A DNA stretch of 64,000 nt. Source: Streptomyces sp. CB02058 (GTDB lineage Bacteria > Actinomycetota > Actinomycetes > Streptomycetales > Streptomycetaceae). Where the stretch lies: NCBI RefSeq assembly GCF_001905505.1, contig NZ_LIPG01000001.1:1-64000 (forward strand). Direction: 5' to 3'. Shown here one piece after another: positions 17,511-24,836 of the stretch (position 1 is its first letter; each line of letters begins with the position of its first letter). The notes beneath the pieces were generated by a model. That model saw nothing but the letters and a program-made list of their open reading frames with translations, ran no database searches and was not told the origin of the DNA. The position numbers were made by a program, and so were the translations under genes.

Positions 17511-17738
17511 TCAGCTGGCGTCGATGTCCGCGAAGTGGTCGAATTCGCCGGCCACGACACCCTTGGCGAACGCTTCCCACTTCTCCACGGTGGTGGTCAC
17601 CACCGTGCCGGGGTCGCCGGTCTCACGGAGGTGTACGAGCCCTCCGGGGCCGGACGCCATCTCGATCCAGGGCCCGGGGCCCTGCGCGTCGTCGGGGGCG
17701 GCGCGGGTCCACGTGAGGTCGTCGGGGGTATCAGCCAC
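17511..17738 (-). CDS. DUF397 domain protein (second copy)
   Basis: 75 residues with the DUF397 pattern (LTWTRAAPDD...GPWIEMASG...GLVHLRETGDP, then the W-F-GVVAGEFD tail). DUF397 proteins are short partners of DUF5753-type XRE regulators in Streptomyces developmental clusters of the whiJ type. The true start is the GTG at 17738, overlapping the first DUF397 gene by eight bases. The frame remains open to 17933, but that extension is only the shadow of the upstream gene. The two copies differ clearly in sequence and so are not a recent duplication. Confidence 0.8.
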   Translation of the reverse strand: MADTPDDLTWTRAAPDDAQGPGPWIEMASGPGGLVHLRETGDPGTVVTTTVEKWEAFAKGVVAGEFDHFADIDAS

Positions 17739-17919
17739 GGTCGTGGGTTTCCTTGACGGCGCGGATGAGGGCGGCCCAGGCGGACGGGCTGGTCCGGAGT
17801 ATCGCGCCGGTGGGGTCGCTGCTCTCGGTGAGGGCGACGGAGCCGTGGTCGGCGGCGATGTGTACACACGAGTTGCCTTGAGCGCAGTAGGACGACTTCT
17901 GCCAAGCGAGTACGGACAT
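17731..17919 (-). CDS. DUF397 domain protein (first copy)
   Basis: 62 residues covering a whole DUF397 domain: the diagnostic opening WQKSSYCAQGNSCVHIA, then VALTESSDP and the final SPSAWAALIRAVK. The ATG at 17919 has a GAGGGA site and lies ten bases after the regulator gene stop, so the three genes form one operon. In whiJ-like clusters the small protein binds or counteracts the HTH regulator, and deletion phenotypes concern sporulation timing. A role here is inferred from that context. Confidence 0.86.
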   Translation of the reverse strand: MSVLAWQKSSYCAQGNSCVHIAADHGSVALTESSDPTGAILRTSPSAWAALIRAVKETHDRG

Positions 17920-17929
17920 CTTGGATCCC

Positions 17930-18775
17930 TCACAGATTCCGGGCGATGGTGTGGATGAAGTCGCGTGATGGAGCGGGCGCGAGTGCGATGGCCTCGATCC
18001 GGCTCAGCAGCACGCGATACTTCTGCAACTGGGTCTCCGCGTCCAGGAAAACAGGGCCGTGCGACTGGTCCAGGTTGACACTGTCGAGCTGCGGTACGGA
18101 GCCGTGGATGTAGTAGATCGACTGTCCCGAACCGGCGAAGGCTCCGGCGGAGAACGGGATCACCTGAAGCACGACATGAGCGTGGTCACTCATCTCCACG
18201 AGGTGGTCCAGCTGCTGGCGGGCCACCTTCGGTCCACCGAACTGCATGCGCAGAGCAGCCTCATGGATGACAACGTGCTGGGAGGTCGGCGGATCACGGA
18301 AGAGAACCGCCTGCCGCTTGATGCGGAACGAGATGCGGTGCTCGATGTCGGGCGGGGACAGTTCGGGCGCGTCCTGGCGGAAGATCTCACGCGCATGCTC
18401 CGGGGTCTGAAGAAGACCGGGGATGTGGACGGTGACCGAGGTGCGCAGCCGCCCTGCATGGTGCTCGATCTCGGCGAGATCAAGCAGAGGCGCCGGCAGG
18501 ATCTCCCGGTACTCCTCCCACCATCCGCGTGTGCGGTCGGAAGTCATGTCGCAGAGCGCGTTGACGACCCCCTCGTCCGCGCAGCGGTAATGGCCGACCA
18601 GCGTACGGACCCTTTCCGGGCTCACGCCTACGCGGCCGGCTTCCATGTTGCTGATCTGATTCTGCTTCACGCCCAGCAGCTGGCCGGCCTGTGTCGCTGT
18701 GAGGCCGGCGCGCTCGCGGAGCTTCCGCAGTTCACTGCCGAGGCGTAGCTGGCGGCCTGTCGGGTTGGCTCTCAC
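17930..18775 (-). CDS. XRE/DUF5753 regulator, WhiJ-like
   Basis: 281 residues. An XRE helix-turn-helix is seen at about residues 10-65 (LRKLRERAGLTATQAGQLLGVKQNQISNMEAGR), followed by a DUF5753 domain (VTVHIPGLLQTPEHARE, FRIKRQAVLF, VVIHEAALRMQFGG). The GTG at 18775 is chosen because AAGGAGG stands ten bases before it. A GTG at 18811 would add twelve residues. It is the first gene of an operon with two DUF397 genes and is divergent from an RsbW-like ATPase gene, which is the whiJ-type arrangement. Confidence 0.86.
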   Translation of the reverse strand: MRANPTGRQLRLGSELRKLRERAGLTATQAGQLLGVKQNQISNMEAGRVGVSPERVRTLVGHYRCADEGVVNALCDMTSDRTRGWWEEYREILPAPLLDLAEIEHHAGRLRTSVTVHIPGLLQTPEHAREIFRQDAPELSPPDIEHRISFRIKRQAVLFRDPPTSQHVVIHEAALRMQFGGPKVARQQLDHLVEMSDHAHVVLQVIPFSAGAFAGSGQSIYYIHGSVPQLDSVNLDQSHGPVFLDAETQLQKYRVLLSRIEAIALAPAPSRDFIHTIARNL

Positions 18776-18810
18776 CGGTCGGTTCGCCTCCTTGAACGCC
18801 TCATCACCCA

Positions 18811-18828
18811 CATGAGTGGTAGTTCATG
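18811..18828. promoter_or_regulatory. Inverted repeat in the XRE/ATPase divergent promoter
   Basis: CATGA and TCATG arms separated by eight bases, 36 bases upstream of the chosen regulator start and next to a TTAATAC stretch that could be a -10 box. Possible autoregulatory site. The arms are short, so the call is weak. Confidence 0.3.
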
Positions 18829-18980
18829 CATTACACGGCTTTCGGTTAATACATTAGCCACAGCTGGCTACCTTGGATCCCAGGCCACCCACCCGGAAGT
18901 ACCCCGCTCGACGGAGCGGCCTCGTCACCGGGCCATGCGACACGCACACCTCAACTACCCCTCCGTGAACGGAGACTTCC

Positions 18981-19445
18981 ATGCCTCTGGCCACCGTAAC
19001 GCCGCCCTGGGCGTACACCCTCCAACTTCCGCAGGATCCCCGTGGGCCCGGGATCGCCCGGGCAACCCTTCGTACCGTGCTGACGGTGCACGGGATGCGG
19101 GATCTCATCGACACCGCCGAACTGCTGGCGAGCGAACTGGTCACCAACGCCTACCGGCACTCCTCGGGCTCGTACTCGCTCCGGCTGTGCGGGGCGGGGC
19201 GCAATCGGGTGCGGGTCGGGGTGTGGGACTCCAGCCCGGAGATCCCGGATCCGTTCGGCCGGGGCGGGACTCCGTCCCCGCCTGCGGTTCTCGCGGAGCG
19301 CGGGCGGGGACTGCACCTTGTGCGGGAGTACGCGGACAGCTGGGGCGCGTACCTGATCCGGGGCGGTCCGCCGGGGCAGGGTGGCAAGGTGCTGTGGGTC
19401 GAATGCGCCTGGAAACCGGAGTGTCTGTGGGACGGCCCGACGTGA
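18981..19445 (+). CDS. RsbW-like anti-sigma-type ATP-binding protein
   Basis: 154 residues of the HATPase_c fold as in anti-sigma kinases SpoIIAB/RsbW. The N box is LLASELVTNAYRHS, the G1 motif VGVWDSSPEIPDP, and the G2 motif ERGRGLHLVREYADSWG. A GGAGA site precedes the ATG. Members of this group next to DUF5753/DUF397 genes are frequent in Streptomyces and may control sigma factors or act with the HTH regulator. No sigma factor gene is nearby. It converges on the adenosine-deaminase-like gene. Confidence 0.86.
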   Translation: MPLATVTPPWAYTLQLPQDPRGPGIARATLRTVLTVHGMRDLIDTAELLASELVTNAYRHSSGSYSLRLCGAGRNRVRVGVWDSSPEIPDPFGRGGTPSPPAVLAERGRGLHLVREYADSWGAYLIRGGPPGQGGKVLWVECAWKPECLWDGPT

Positions 19446-19450
19446 CACAC

Positions 19451-19494
19451 GGCGGGGGACGAGGGACTCGCGCCGGGCGCGCAGGACCCCCGCC
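19451..19494. terminator. Bidirectional hairpin between convergent genes
   Basis: GGCGGGGG (19451-19458) pairs with CCCCCGCC (19487-19494) across a 28-base loop that can fold further. It lies between the convergent ATPase and adenosine-deaminase-like genes. No T-run. Confidence 0.42.
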
Positions 19495-19515
19495 CCCCTG
19501 TCCGGCTGGGCAGGA

Positions 19516-21096
19516 TCAGCCGGCGTACTGGGCTTCGAAGGCGCGGAAGGACCGCTCCTGGCGCAGTTCCAGGCCGGCCTTCGGGCTCCGCTCGGCGAAG
19601 CGGGCGCAGCGCGCCGATTCCAGGACGCGGCACTCCTGGACCGGGCGGAAGCCCTGGCGCACGGGGTCCGGCTGCCACAGGCTGCGGCCCGGCAGGAAGG
19701 AGTACTCCAGGGACGCCCGGGAGAGGTCCTTCAGCTCGGTGTAGCCGAGGTCGTAGGTGCGGGCGGCGCGGCTGTACTCCTGGCCGATGTCACCGCGTGA
19801 GACCCCGGGGTCATCGGTCGACAGCACGACCGGGACGCCGTACTTCCGGTAGACCGGGAACGGGTGCTCGTCGCCCTCGACCTGGAGGATCTGCGCGTTG
19901 CTGGTGAGAGGCACCTCGACGGCGATCTGGCGTCGGGCCATGTCCCGGGCGAGGCGGCGCCAGTCGTCCTCGTGCACGAGGTCGACGCCGTGGCCGATGC
20001 GTTCTGCCTGGCCGGTGCGTACGGCGTCGTCGATGTGGAAGGTGAGGTCCTCGGGCTTCACCAGACCGGGGACGAGCTCGCCCGCGTGCAGGGTGATGTG
20101 GGCGCGCGGGTAGACCCCGTGGAGGTAGTTCAGCATGCGCATGTGCAGGCGGTAGTCCCGCAGCGAGATCTCGCCGTCCTCCGGCTGGACCAGGTTCACG
20201 GCCACGAAGCGCGGGTCCCGCTCGGCGAGCCTCAGACCGAGCGCGATCTGGGTGAAGACGCGTTCGGGGGTGCTGTTGCGGGAGACCTGGGAAATCCAGC
20301 GGTAGGTGATCCGGCAGGCGGGGGCCGGTCGTGCACTCGCGCAGCGCGCCGTCTCACGGAACTCCGTGTTCGCCGAGTCCGCCGTCCGGCCGGCCTCGGC
20401 GACCAGCTGGTCCAGCCTGTCACCGGCGAGCAGCTTGCGGTGCAGGGCGGCCAGGTCGGCGTCCCAGCCGACCTCGTCCGCCAGCTTCCTGGCCCCCGAG
20501 GACGCGGGGGTGACCATGGTCTCCAGGTACGACTGGTTCTGCGCCGCCGCGGTGCCCGCCACGTCGGCCAGCATCTTCCCGGTGTGCCAGGTCGCGCGGC
20601 CGAACTTCCCGAACGTGGCGAAGAAGTGGTCGTGCCCCGACTCGCCCTGCGGGAAGTCCTGCATGGACCAGGCCCGGATGATCTCCTGCCGGAACGCGGC
20701 GTCCGTGCTGGCGTCGGCGGCCGGCCGTGTGCCCGCGGCGCAGGGCGGCTCGACGGCGGTCATCGTGGCGTCGATGCATAGCCCGTCCTCGGCGGCGAGC
20801 TGGATGAGGTACTCCGTCCGTACCGCACCGGAGAGGTGATTGTGCAGGTCACCTCCCTTGGGCAGATCACGGAAGAAGCGGGCCGTCGAGCCCGGGTGCG
20901 CCTTCAGCCAGGCGGCGGTGCGGGCCTCTGCGGCGGTCGTCGGGCGGGGCGTGGGCGGTGCGGCGGATGCGGCACCGGCCGATGCGGCGGGCAGCGAGGT
21001 GGCGAGGGCGGTCGCGGCGAGCCCTGCGGCGATCAGCAACCGGCGGGTGCGCGAGGAGCGAAGTGCGGAATTCACGATCACGTTCTGCATGATCAC
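19516..21096 (-). CDS. Secreted adenosine deaminase-like amidohydrolase (ADGF type)
   Basis: 526 residues, longer than cytosolic adenosine deaminases and like the secreted ADGF/CECR1 group. A signal peptide is seen (SSRTRRLLIAAGLAATALA then PAASAGA). Metal and catalytic motifs are in order: GGDLHNHLSGA (HxH), ITLHAGE (His, Glu), RIGHGVDLV, VEVPLTSNAQIL, and VVLSTDDPGVSR (Asp pair). It should deaminate extracellular adenosine or related nucleosides to inosine using zinc. Four extra Cys may form disulfides. It stands alone on its strand between two convergent or unrelated genes, with no nucleoside transporter nearby. Confidence 0.88.
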   Translation of the reverse strand: MIMQNVIVNSALRSSRTRRLLIAAGLAATALATSLPAASAGAASAAPPTPRPTTAAEARTAAWLKAHPGSTARFFRDLPKGGDLHNHLSGAVRTEYLIQLAAEDGLCIDATMTAVEPPCAAGTRPAADASTDAAFRQEIIRAWSMQDFPQGESGHDHFFATFGKFGRATWHTGKMLADVAGTAAAQNQSYLETMVTPASSGARKLADEVGWDADLAALHRKLLAGDRLDQLVAEAGRTADSANTEFRETARCASARPAPACRITYRWISQVSRNSTPERVFTQIALGLRLAERDPRFVAVNLVQPEDGEISLRDYRLHMRMLNYLHGVYPRAHITLHAGELVPGLVKPEDLTFHIDDAVRTGQAERIGHGVDLVHEDDWRRLARDMARRQIAVEVPLTSNAQILQVEGDEHPFPVYRKYGVPVVLSTDDPGVSRGDIGQEYSRAARTYDLGYTELKDLSRASLEYSFLPGRSLWQPDPVRQGFRPVQECRVLESARCARFAERSPKAGLELRQERSFRAFEAQYAG

Positions 21097-21171
21097 GAGA
21101 CGAGGGCCGTGTCACGCCGGGCCGCTCGGACAGTGCCCGATAAACCATCCGTCCGAGGGACAGGGACCCTC

Positions 21172-21798
21172 TCAGGCGCGGAGTTCCGGCGGGAATCCGG
21201 TCCACCGGAGGTCCGGGGGGAGGTGGCTCAAGTCGTTGACCATGACCAGGGCGGCAGGTCTGCCGGGGGTGTAACGGATGACGGTGAGCGCGGCGTTGGC
21301 GTGGTTGAGGCCGAGCCAGCGCCAGGCGGGCGCGTCGAGGGCGTCCCGTACCAGCCAGGCGGCCAGGAACGCGTGGGTGACGACGAGTTCGTGGCGTGGT
21401 TCGTCCCCGTCGACGGGTCCCGTGAACCGTGCCAGGGCGGTGCGCGCAAGCTCCGGGCCGCGGGTGCGATCACCGTCCAGGGCCTGCTCGACGAAGGCGT
21501 TCAGCCGGTCCGCCGAGCCCTCCGGTAGTTCCTGCGGCCCTGGGACGTACGGGACGTAGTCGCCGGCGGGCTCCTCGGCCCGCAGGGGTATGCCCGGGCG
21601 CAGCTGCTCGTGGATCAGCCGTGCGGTCTGCGCGGCGCGGGGGAGCGGGCCGTGGTGGACGGCCGAGAGGGGAGTGTCCCGGAGCCGCTCGCCGAGCAGA
21701 GCCGCCTGGAGGCGTCCGCGCTCGGTCAGTTCGGTCTCGTCGGCCGATGCCTCGGCGTGGCGGGCGACGTAGAGGTAGCGCGTGGCTGATGCGGTCAT
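21172..21798 (-). CDS. Histidine phosphatase family protein
   Basis: 208 residues with the phosphoglycerate-mutase-like RHG motif in the form YLYVARHAEAS (residues about 7-17). Also seen are LTERGRLQAALLGERL, the mid-protein HHGPLPRAAQTA, and the second catalytic His in ELVVTHAFLAAWLV. The His is phosphorylated during catalysis in the family. The substrate is unknown. The frame is open far upstream, but the ATG at 21798 has an AGAGG site and begins right at the fold. It is divergent from the ESX-like module. Confidence 0.88.
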   Translation of the reverse strand: MTASATRYLYVARHAEASADETELTERGRLQAALLGERLRDTPLSAVHHGPLPRAAQTARLIHEQLRPGIPLRAEEPAGDYVPYVPGPQELPEGSADRLNAFVEQALDGDRTRGPELARTALARFTGPVDGDEPRHELVVTHAFLAAWLVRDALDAPAWRWLGLNHANAALTVIRYTPGRPAALVMVNDLSHLPPDLRWTGFPPELRA

Positions 21799-21963
21799 GG
21801 GGCCTCTTTCGGCAGGTCGTACGGATGCCCGTGTGGACGATGCGGTCCTCCGGCCGGTTCCACGTCGCGCGTTCGGGTGATCTCGTGGCGATCCGGGCCC
21901 TGCGGGTACGGGGGTCCGGTCGCCGGAGGCGGATGTGCCCGGCGTGTCGCGTACGTCTCGTTT

Positions 21964-21974
21964 GGCACAGTGCC
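21964..21974. promoter_or_regulatory. Palindrome near the ESX-like module promoter
   Basis: GGCAC-A-GTGCC overlaps a TTGGCA -35-like box 32-42 bases upstream of the first gene of the helical/hydrolase/lipoprotein module. Possible regulatory site. Only 11 bp, so chance is not excluded. Confidence 0.3.
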
Positions 21975-22005
21975 GCTCCGTGATCGATGAACGGGGTGAG
22001 CGGGC

Positions 22006-22389
22006 ATGGCCGTGGTGCGCAGGCTGAGTGATCTGGCCGGGCCGTCGGGCGGGGGTGACCGCGGGCAAGGGCTGAAGCACAGTGACGGCCCGTGGCTGCG
22101 GGCCGCCGGCGGCGCGGACGAACTGGTGGCCCACCTGGGTCCGGTGCGCGGCGAGTTGGCGGCTGCGCACGAAGGGCTGACGGTGGGCGCGGGCCGGCTG
22201 AGCGCCCTCGCGGAACTCGCGGCCGTACGGGAGTCCTGGGAGCGGCGCATCCAGGCCGCGCAGGGCGAGTGCGGAAGCCTCGCGGGCAGGCTGCGGGCCG
22301 TGGCGCGGGCCCAGGGTGCCACGAACGAGGCCGTGCGTTCCTCGTTCGCCCCGGTGGCGGAGCCCGCTCCGGGCGGTGGGGCGCGGTGA
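22006..22389 (+). CDS. Small helical ESX/WXG100-like protein
   Basis: 127 residues, almost entirely alpha-helical by composition: a Gly-rich start, then amphipathic stretches (ADELVAHLGPVRGELAAAHEGL, LSALAELAAVRESWERRIQAAQGEC) and a Pro/Gly tail. It lacks a signal peptide and membrane helix. The size, the single W near the second helix and its position before a helical-N-terminus hydrolase resemble WXG100/DUF-type partner chaperones of type VII secretion substrates. No canonical WxG turn was seen, so this is an inference. A GGGGTGAG site precedes the ATG. Its stop overlaps the next start (GTGA). Confidence 0.66.
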   Translation: MAVVRRLSDLAGPSGGGDRGQGLKHSDGPWLRAAGGADELVAHLGPVRGELAAAHEGLTVGAGRLSALAELAAVRESWERRIQAAQGECGSLAGRLRAVARAQGATNEAVRSSFAPVAEPAPGGGAR

Positions 22390-24179
22390 CGTCCACGCTG
22401 ACCTGGGCGCAGTTACGCGACCTGAAGTGCGCCGAGCTGGAGGGCGCGGCGGACGGGTGGGGGAAGTCGAGCAACCGTGCCGACGCGGCGCGGGACCGCA
22501 TCGAGCAACAGCTGCTGACGGGCCTCCGGGGCTCCCAGGAGGGCGAGGCCGCCCAGGCTGCGGTCGCACGGCTGCGGCAGCTGGGGCGGAACTTCCAGTA
22601 CGTGTACACCGAGTGCGGGCTCCTCCGTACGACGCTGAACTCCCTGGCCCACGAGCTGAAGGCCCAGCAGCGGCTGCTGCGGGAGGCATTGGACGACGCG
22701 GCCTCGCTGAAGTTCACGGTGCACGCCGACGGATCGGTGACCTATCCGGCGGCGGGCGAGGGCCTCGTCGACGGCACGCCGCTGAAGGGCGGCACGGCGT
22801 CCTCGACCGCGCCGGCGGGTCTGCTGCCGCCCTCGGGCCTGACCGCACCGAACCCCAACGCGGCGAAGGCGCAGGACATCGCGGACCGGGTGACGGGGGC
22901 GGTGCGCACGGCGGGCGAGATCGACTGGCGGTACGCGGGGATCCTGCGCCGGCTGAAGGCGGAGGAAGGGCTGAAGGTCCCGGACTCCACCTGGAAGGAC
23001 GCGGCGGGCGACGCGGCGGAGGTCCGGGACGCGGCGCGCACGTACCTGAAGAACGCCGTCCCGCACGACGCGACGCCTGCGGAGCGGCGTGACTGGTGGG
23101 CGGGGCTGACCCAGGAACACCGCGAGGAGTACCTCGCGGTGTACCCGGACCAGATCGGCAACCTGGACGGGATCCCGGCCTTGGTCCGCGACGCGGCGAA
23201 CCGGGACAACCTGCAATTGCTGATCGGGAAGCTGGAGGGGCGGGACGACGAGAAGTCGATCACGCAGTTGGCGGGGTTGCGGGAGATCGACCGGCAGTTG
23301 GGGGCGGCGCCCAAGCCTGGGGAGCCGCCGATGTTCCTGCTGGGCATCAGTGATGAGGGGAATGGGCGGGCGATTGTTTCGTACGGCAATCCCGATACGG
23401 CGAGGAATGTTGCGACGTATGTTCCGGGGCTCGGCACGTCCTTGGATGAAGATTTCGCGAAGAACGACTTGAAGCGAGCACTGGATACAGCGAAGGGGGC
23501 TCGCTATCACGATCCTTCTAGTGCTGCAATCGCCTGGCTTGGCTACGACGCGCCCCAGGCCGTGGATGGACTTAGCAGCTTTGCTGTCGCTGGTGAAGGA
23601 CGAGCGGTGGAAGGAGGCAAGCTACTGAACGGGTTCACAGGTGGACTGGCTGCAACGAACGAGAACGAAAATCCCCACCTCACTGCCATTGGGCATTCGT
23701 ATGGATCGCGAACCGTTGGTGCAGCAACGCAGCAGGGTGACGGCCTACCTGGAGTTGACGACATCATTTTGGTGGGCAGCCCCGGCGTTGGTGTCGATCG
23801 AGCCGAGGATCTCGGAGTGGGCAGGCAGCACGTCTTCGTTGGAGCCGCAGAAAATGATCCAGTGACGAAATTGCCATCGAAGCAGCAGGCGGCTGTCGGT
23901 GCGTGGGCGGCGACGGCAGGTCCGTTGGCTTACGTCGCGGGGGACATCGCAGATCGGGGTGACGATGACCTCTGGTTTGGGAAGGACCCGGCGAGCGAGG
24001 CTTTCGGTGCCAGGCGTTTCCATGTCGATGACGGACCGGGGCTCGTTGGGGCCGACGGAATCTCCTTCGGGGCGCATTCTCAATATTTTGACCCCAAGAG
24101 GGATGCGGCGTCAGCTCATAATATCTCGTTGATTACTGCGGGACGTTCAGGCAAAATCAATACCCAGGAGTATCGATGA
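22386..24179 (+). CDS. ESX-like helical domain fused to DUF1023 alpha/beta hydrolase
   Basis: 597 residues. Residues 1-110 form long helices (LTWAQLRDLKCAELEGAADGW, then FQYVYTECGLLRTTLNSLAHELKAQQRLL) like ESX/LXG targeting domains. The rest is a DUF1023-type alpha/beta hydrolase: nucleophile elbow GHSYGSR with Ser438, Asp in GVDDIILVGSPG, and probable catalytic His564 in GAHSQYF. No signal peptide. GTG start overlaps the previous gene by four bases. From about 23330 the DNA turns visibly A+T-richer while the first half is typical Streptomyces, as if the catalytic half had a separate history. Probably a lipase or esterase. Secretion by ESX is inferred. Confidence 0.82.
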   Translation: MTSTLTWAQLRDLKCAELEGAADGWGKSSNRADAARDRIEQQLLTGLRGSQEGEAAQAAVARLRQLGRNFQYVYTECGLLRTTLNSLAHELKAQQRLLREALDDAASLKFTVHADGSVTYPAAGEGLVDGTPLKGGTASSTAPAGLLPPSGLTAPNPNAAKAQDIADRVTGAVRTAGEIDWRYAGILRRLKAEEGLKVPDSTWKDAAGDAAEVRDAARTYLKNAVPHDATPAERRDWWAGLTQEHREEYLAVYPDQIGNLDGIPALVRDAANRDNLQLLIGKLEGRDDEKSITQLAGLREIDRQLGAAPKPGEPPMFLLGISDEGNGRAIVSYGNPDTARNVATYVPGLGTSLDEDFAKNDLKRALDTAKGARYHDPSSAAIAWLGYDAPQAVDGLSSFAVAGEGRAVEGGKLLNGFTGGLAATNENENPHLTAIGHSYGSRTVGAATQQGDGLPGVDDIILVGSPGVGVDRAEDLGVGRQHVFVGAAENDPVTKLPSKQQAAVGAWAATAGPLAYVAGDIADRGDDDLWFGKDPASEAFGARRFHVDDGPGLVGADGISFGAHSQYFDPKRDAASAHNISLITAGRSGKINTQEYR

Positions 24180-24736
24180 TGCGCAGAACTGTCAGTTTTA
24201 CCCTCGCGATGACCATCGTGGGTTCGCTTGCAGGATGCGCGAGTGATATTTCCCCCCTGGGTGAGGGAGAGGGATCCGACATGAATATGCAGCAGGCTGC
24301 GAATCGGGCGGATGAGATCCTAGACGGCGTCCTAGGGAGAATTGATCCCGAGGTGAAATGGACGCATGATACGACCAGTGTCGGCAGCTGCGACGTAACC
24401 AGAAGGCGCGCGGTCATGACGATCGTCTCCGCAGAACGCCGAGGCAACTTCCTGGGTGTGGTCGATCGTTTCTGGCGCAAGAGCGGGTACCGGATGAAGT
24501 CCATCAACAATGATCCGGATGTTCCGGCGATCTTCGCCCAGACAAAGGACGGCTTCGGCGTCAGCCTGATCGTAGGCGGCGAAGGGCAAGTGTTCTTCGA
24601 GGTCGACACCCCCTGCGTGGAGGAGTCCGAGGTCGCCGAGTCCACCACCCAGGCCACCGCGCCCACCTACGACGGCCAGGAGTACATCCCCCGCCCCAAC
24701 ATCCGCTCTCCCTTCTGGTCCGTCGGCGCCCCCTGA
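24176..24736 (+). CDS. Lipoprotein, candidate immunity partner
   Basis: 186 residues with a clear lipoprotein signal: RRTVSFTLAMTIVGSLAGC with lipobox LAGC, so it is exported and anchored to the outer face of the membrane. The mature part is a small mixed domain with two more Cys (SCDVTRR and TPCVEES), ending in a Pro-rich tail. No known family was recognised. ATGATG start overlaps the hydrolase stop by four bases, so the two are coupled. Base composition is as low in G+C as the hydrolase's catalytic half. By analogy with lipase/lipoprotein immunity pairs it may protect the producer, which is inference. Confidence 0.75.
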   Translation: MMRRTVSFTLAMTIVGSLAGCASDISPLGEGEGSDMNMQQAANRADEILDGVLGRIDPEVKWTHDTTSVGSCDVTRRRAVMTIVSAERRGNFLGVVDRFWRKSGYRMKSINNDPDVPAIFAQTKDGFGVSLIVGGEGQVFFEVDTPCVEESEVAESTTQATAPTYDGQEYIPRPNIRSPFWSVGAP

Positions 24737-24836
24737 CCCCGCGCGACCGCCCCTGACGCCCCCTCATGCCCCCATCCACCCGTACACACCAGCGAATCGC
24801 GACGTGAACCGCGCCCGAATGGGGGATGGTTGGGGT

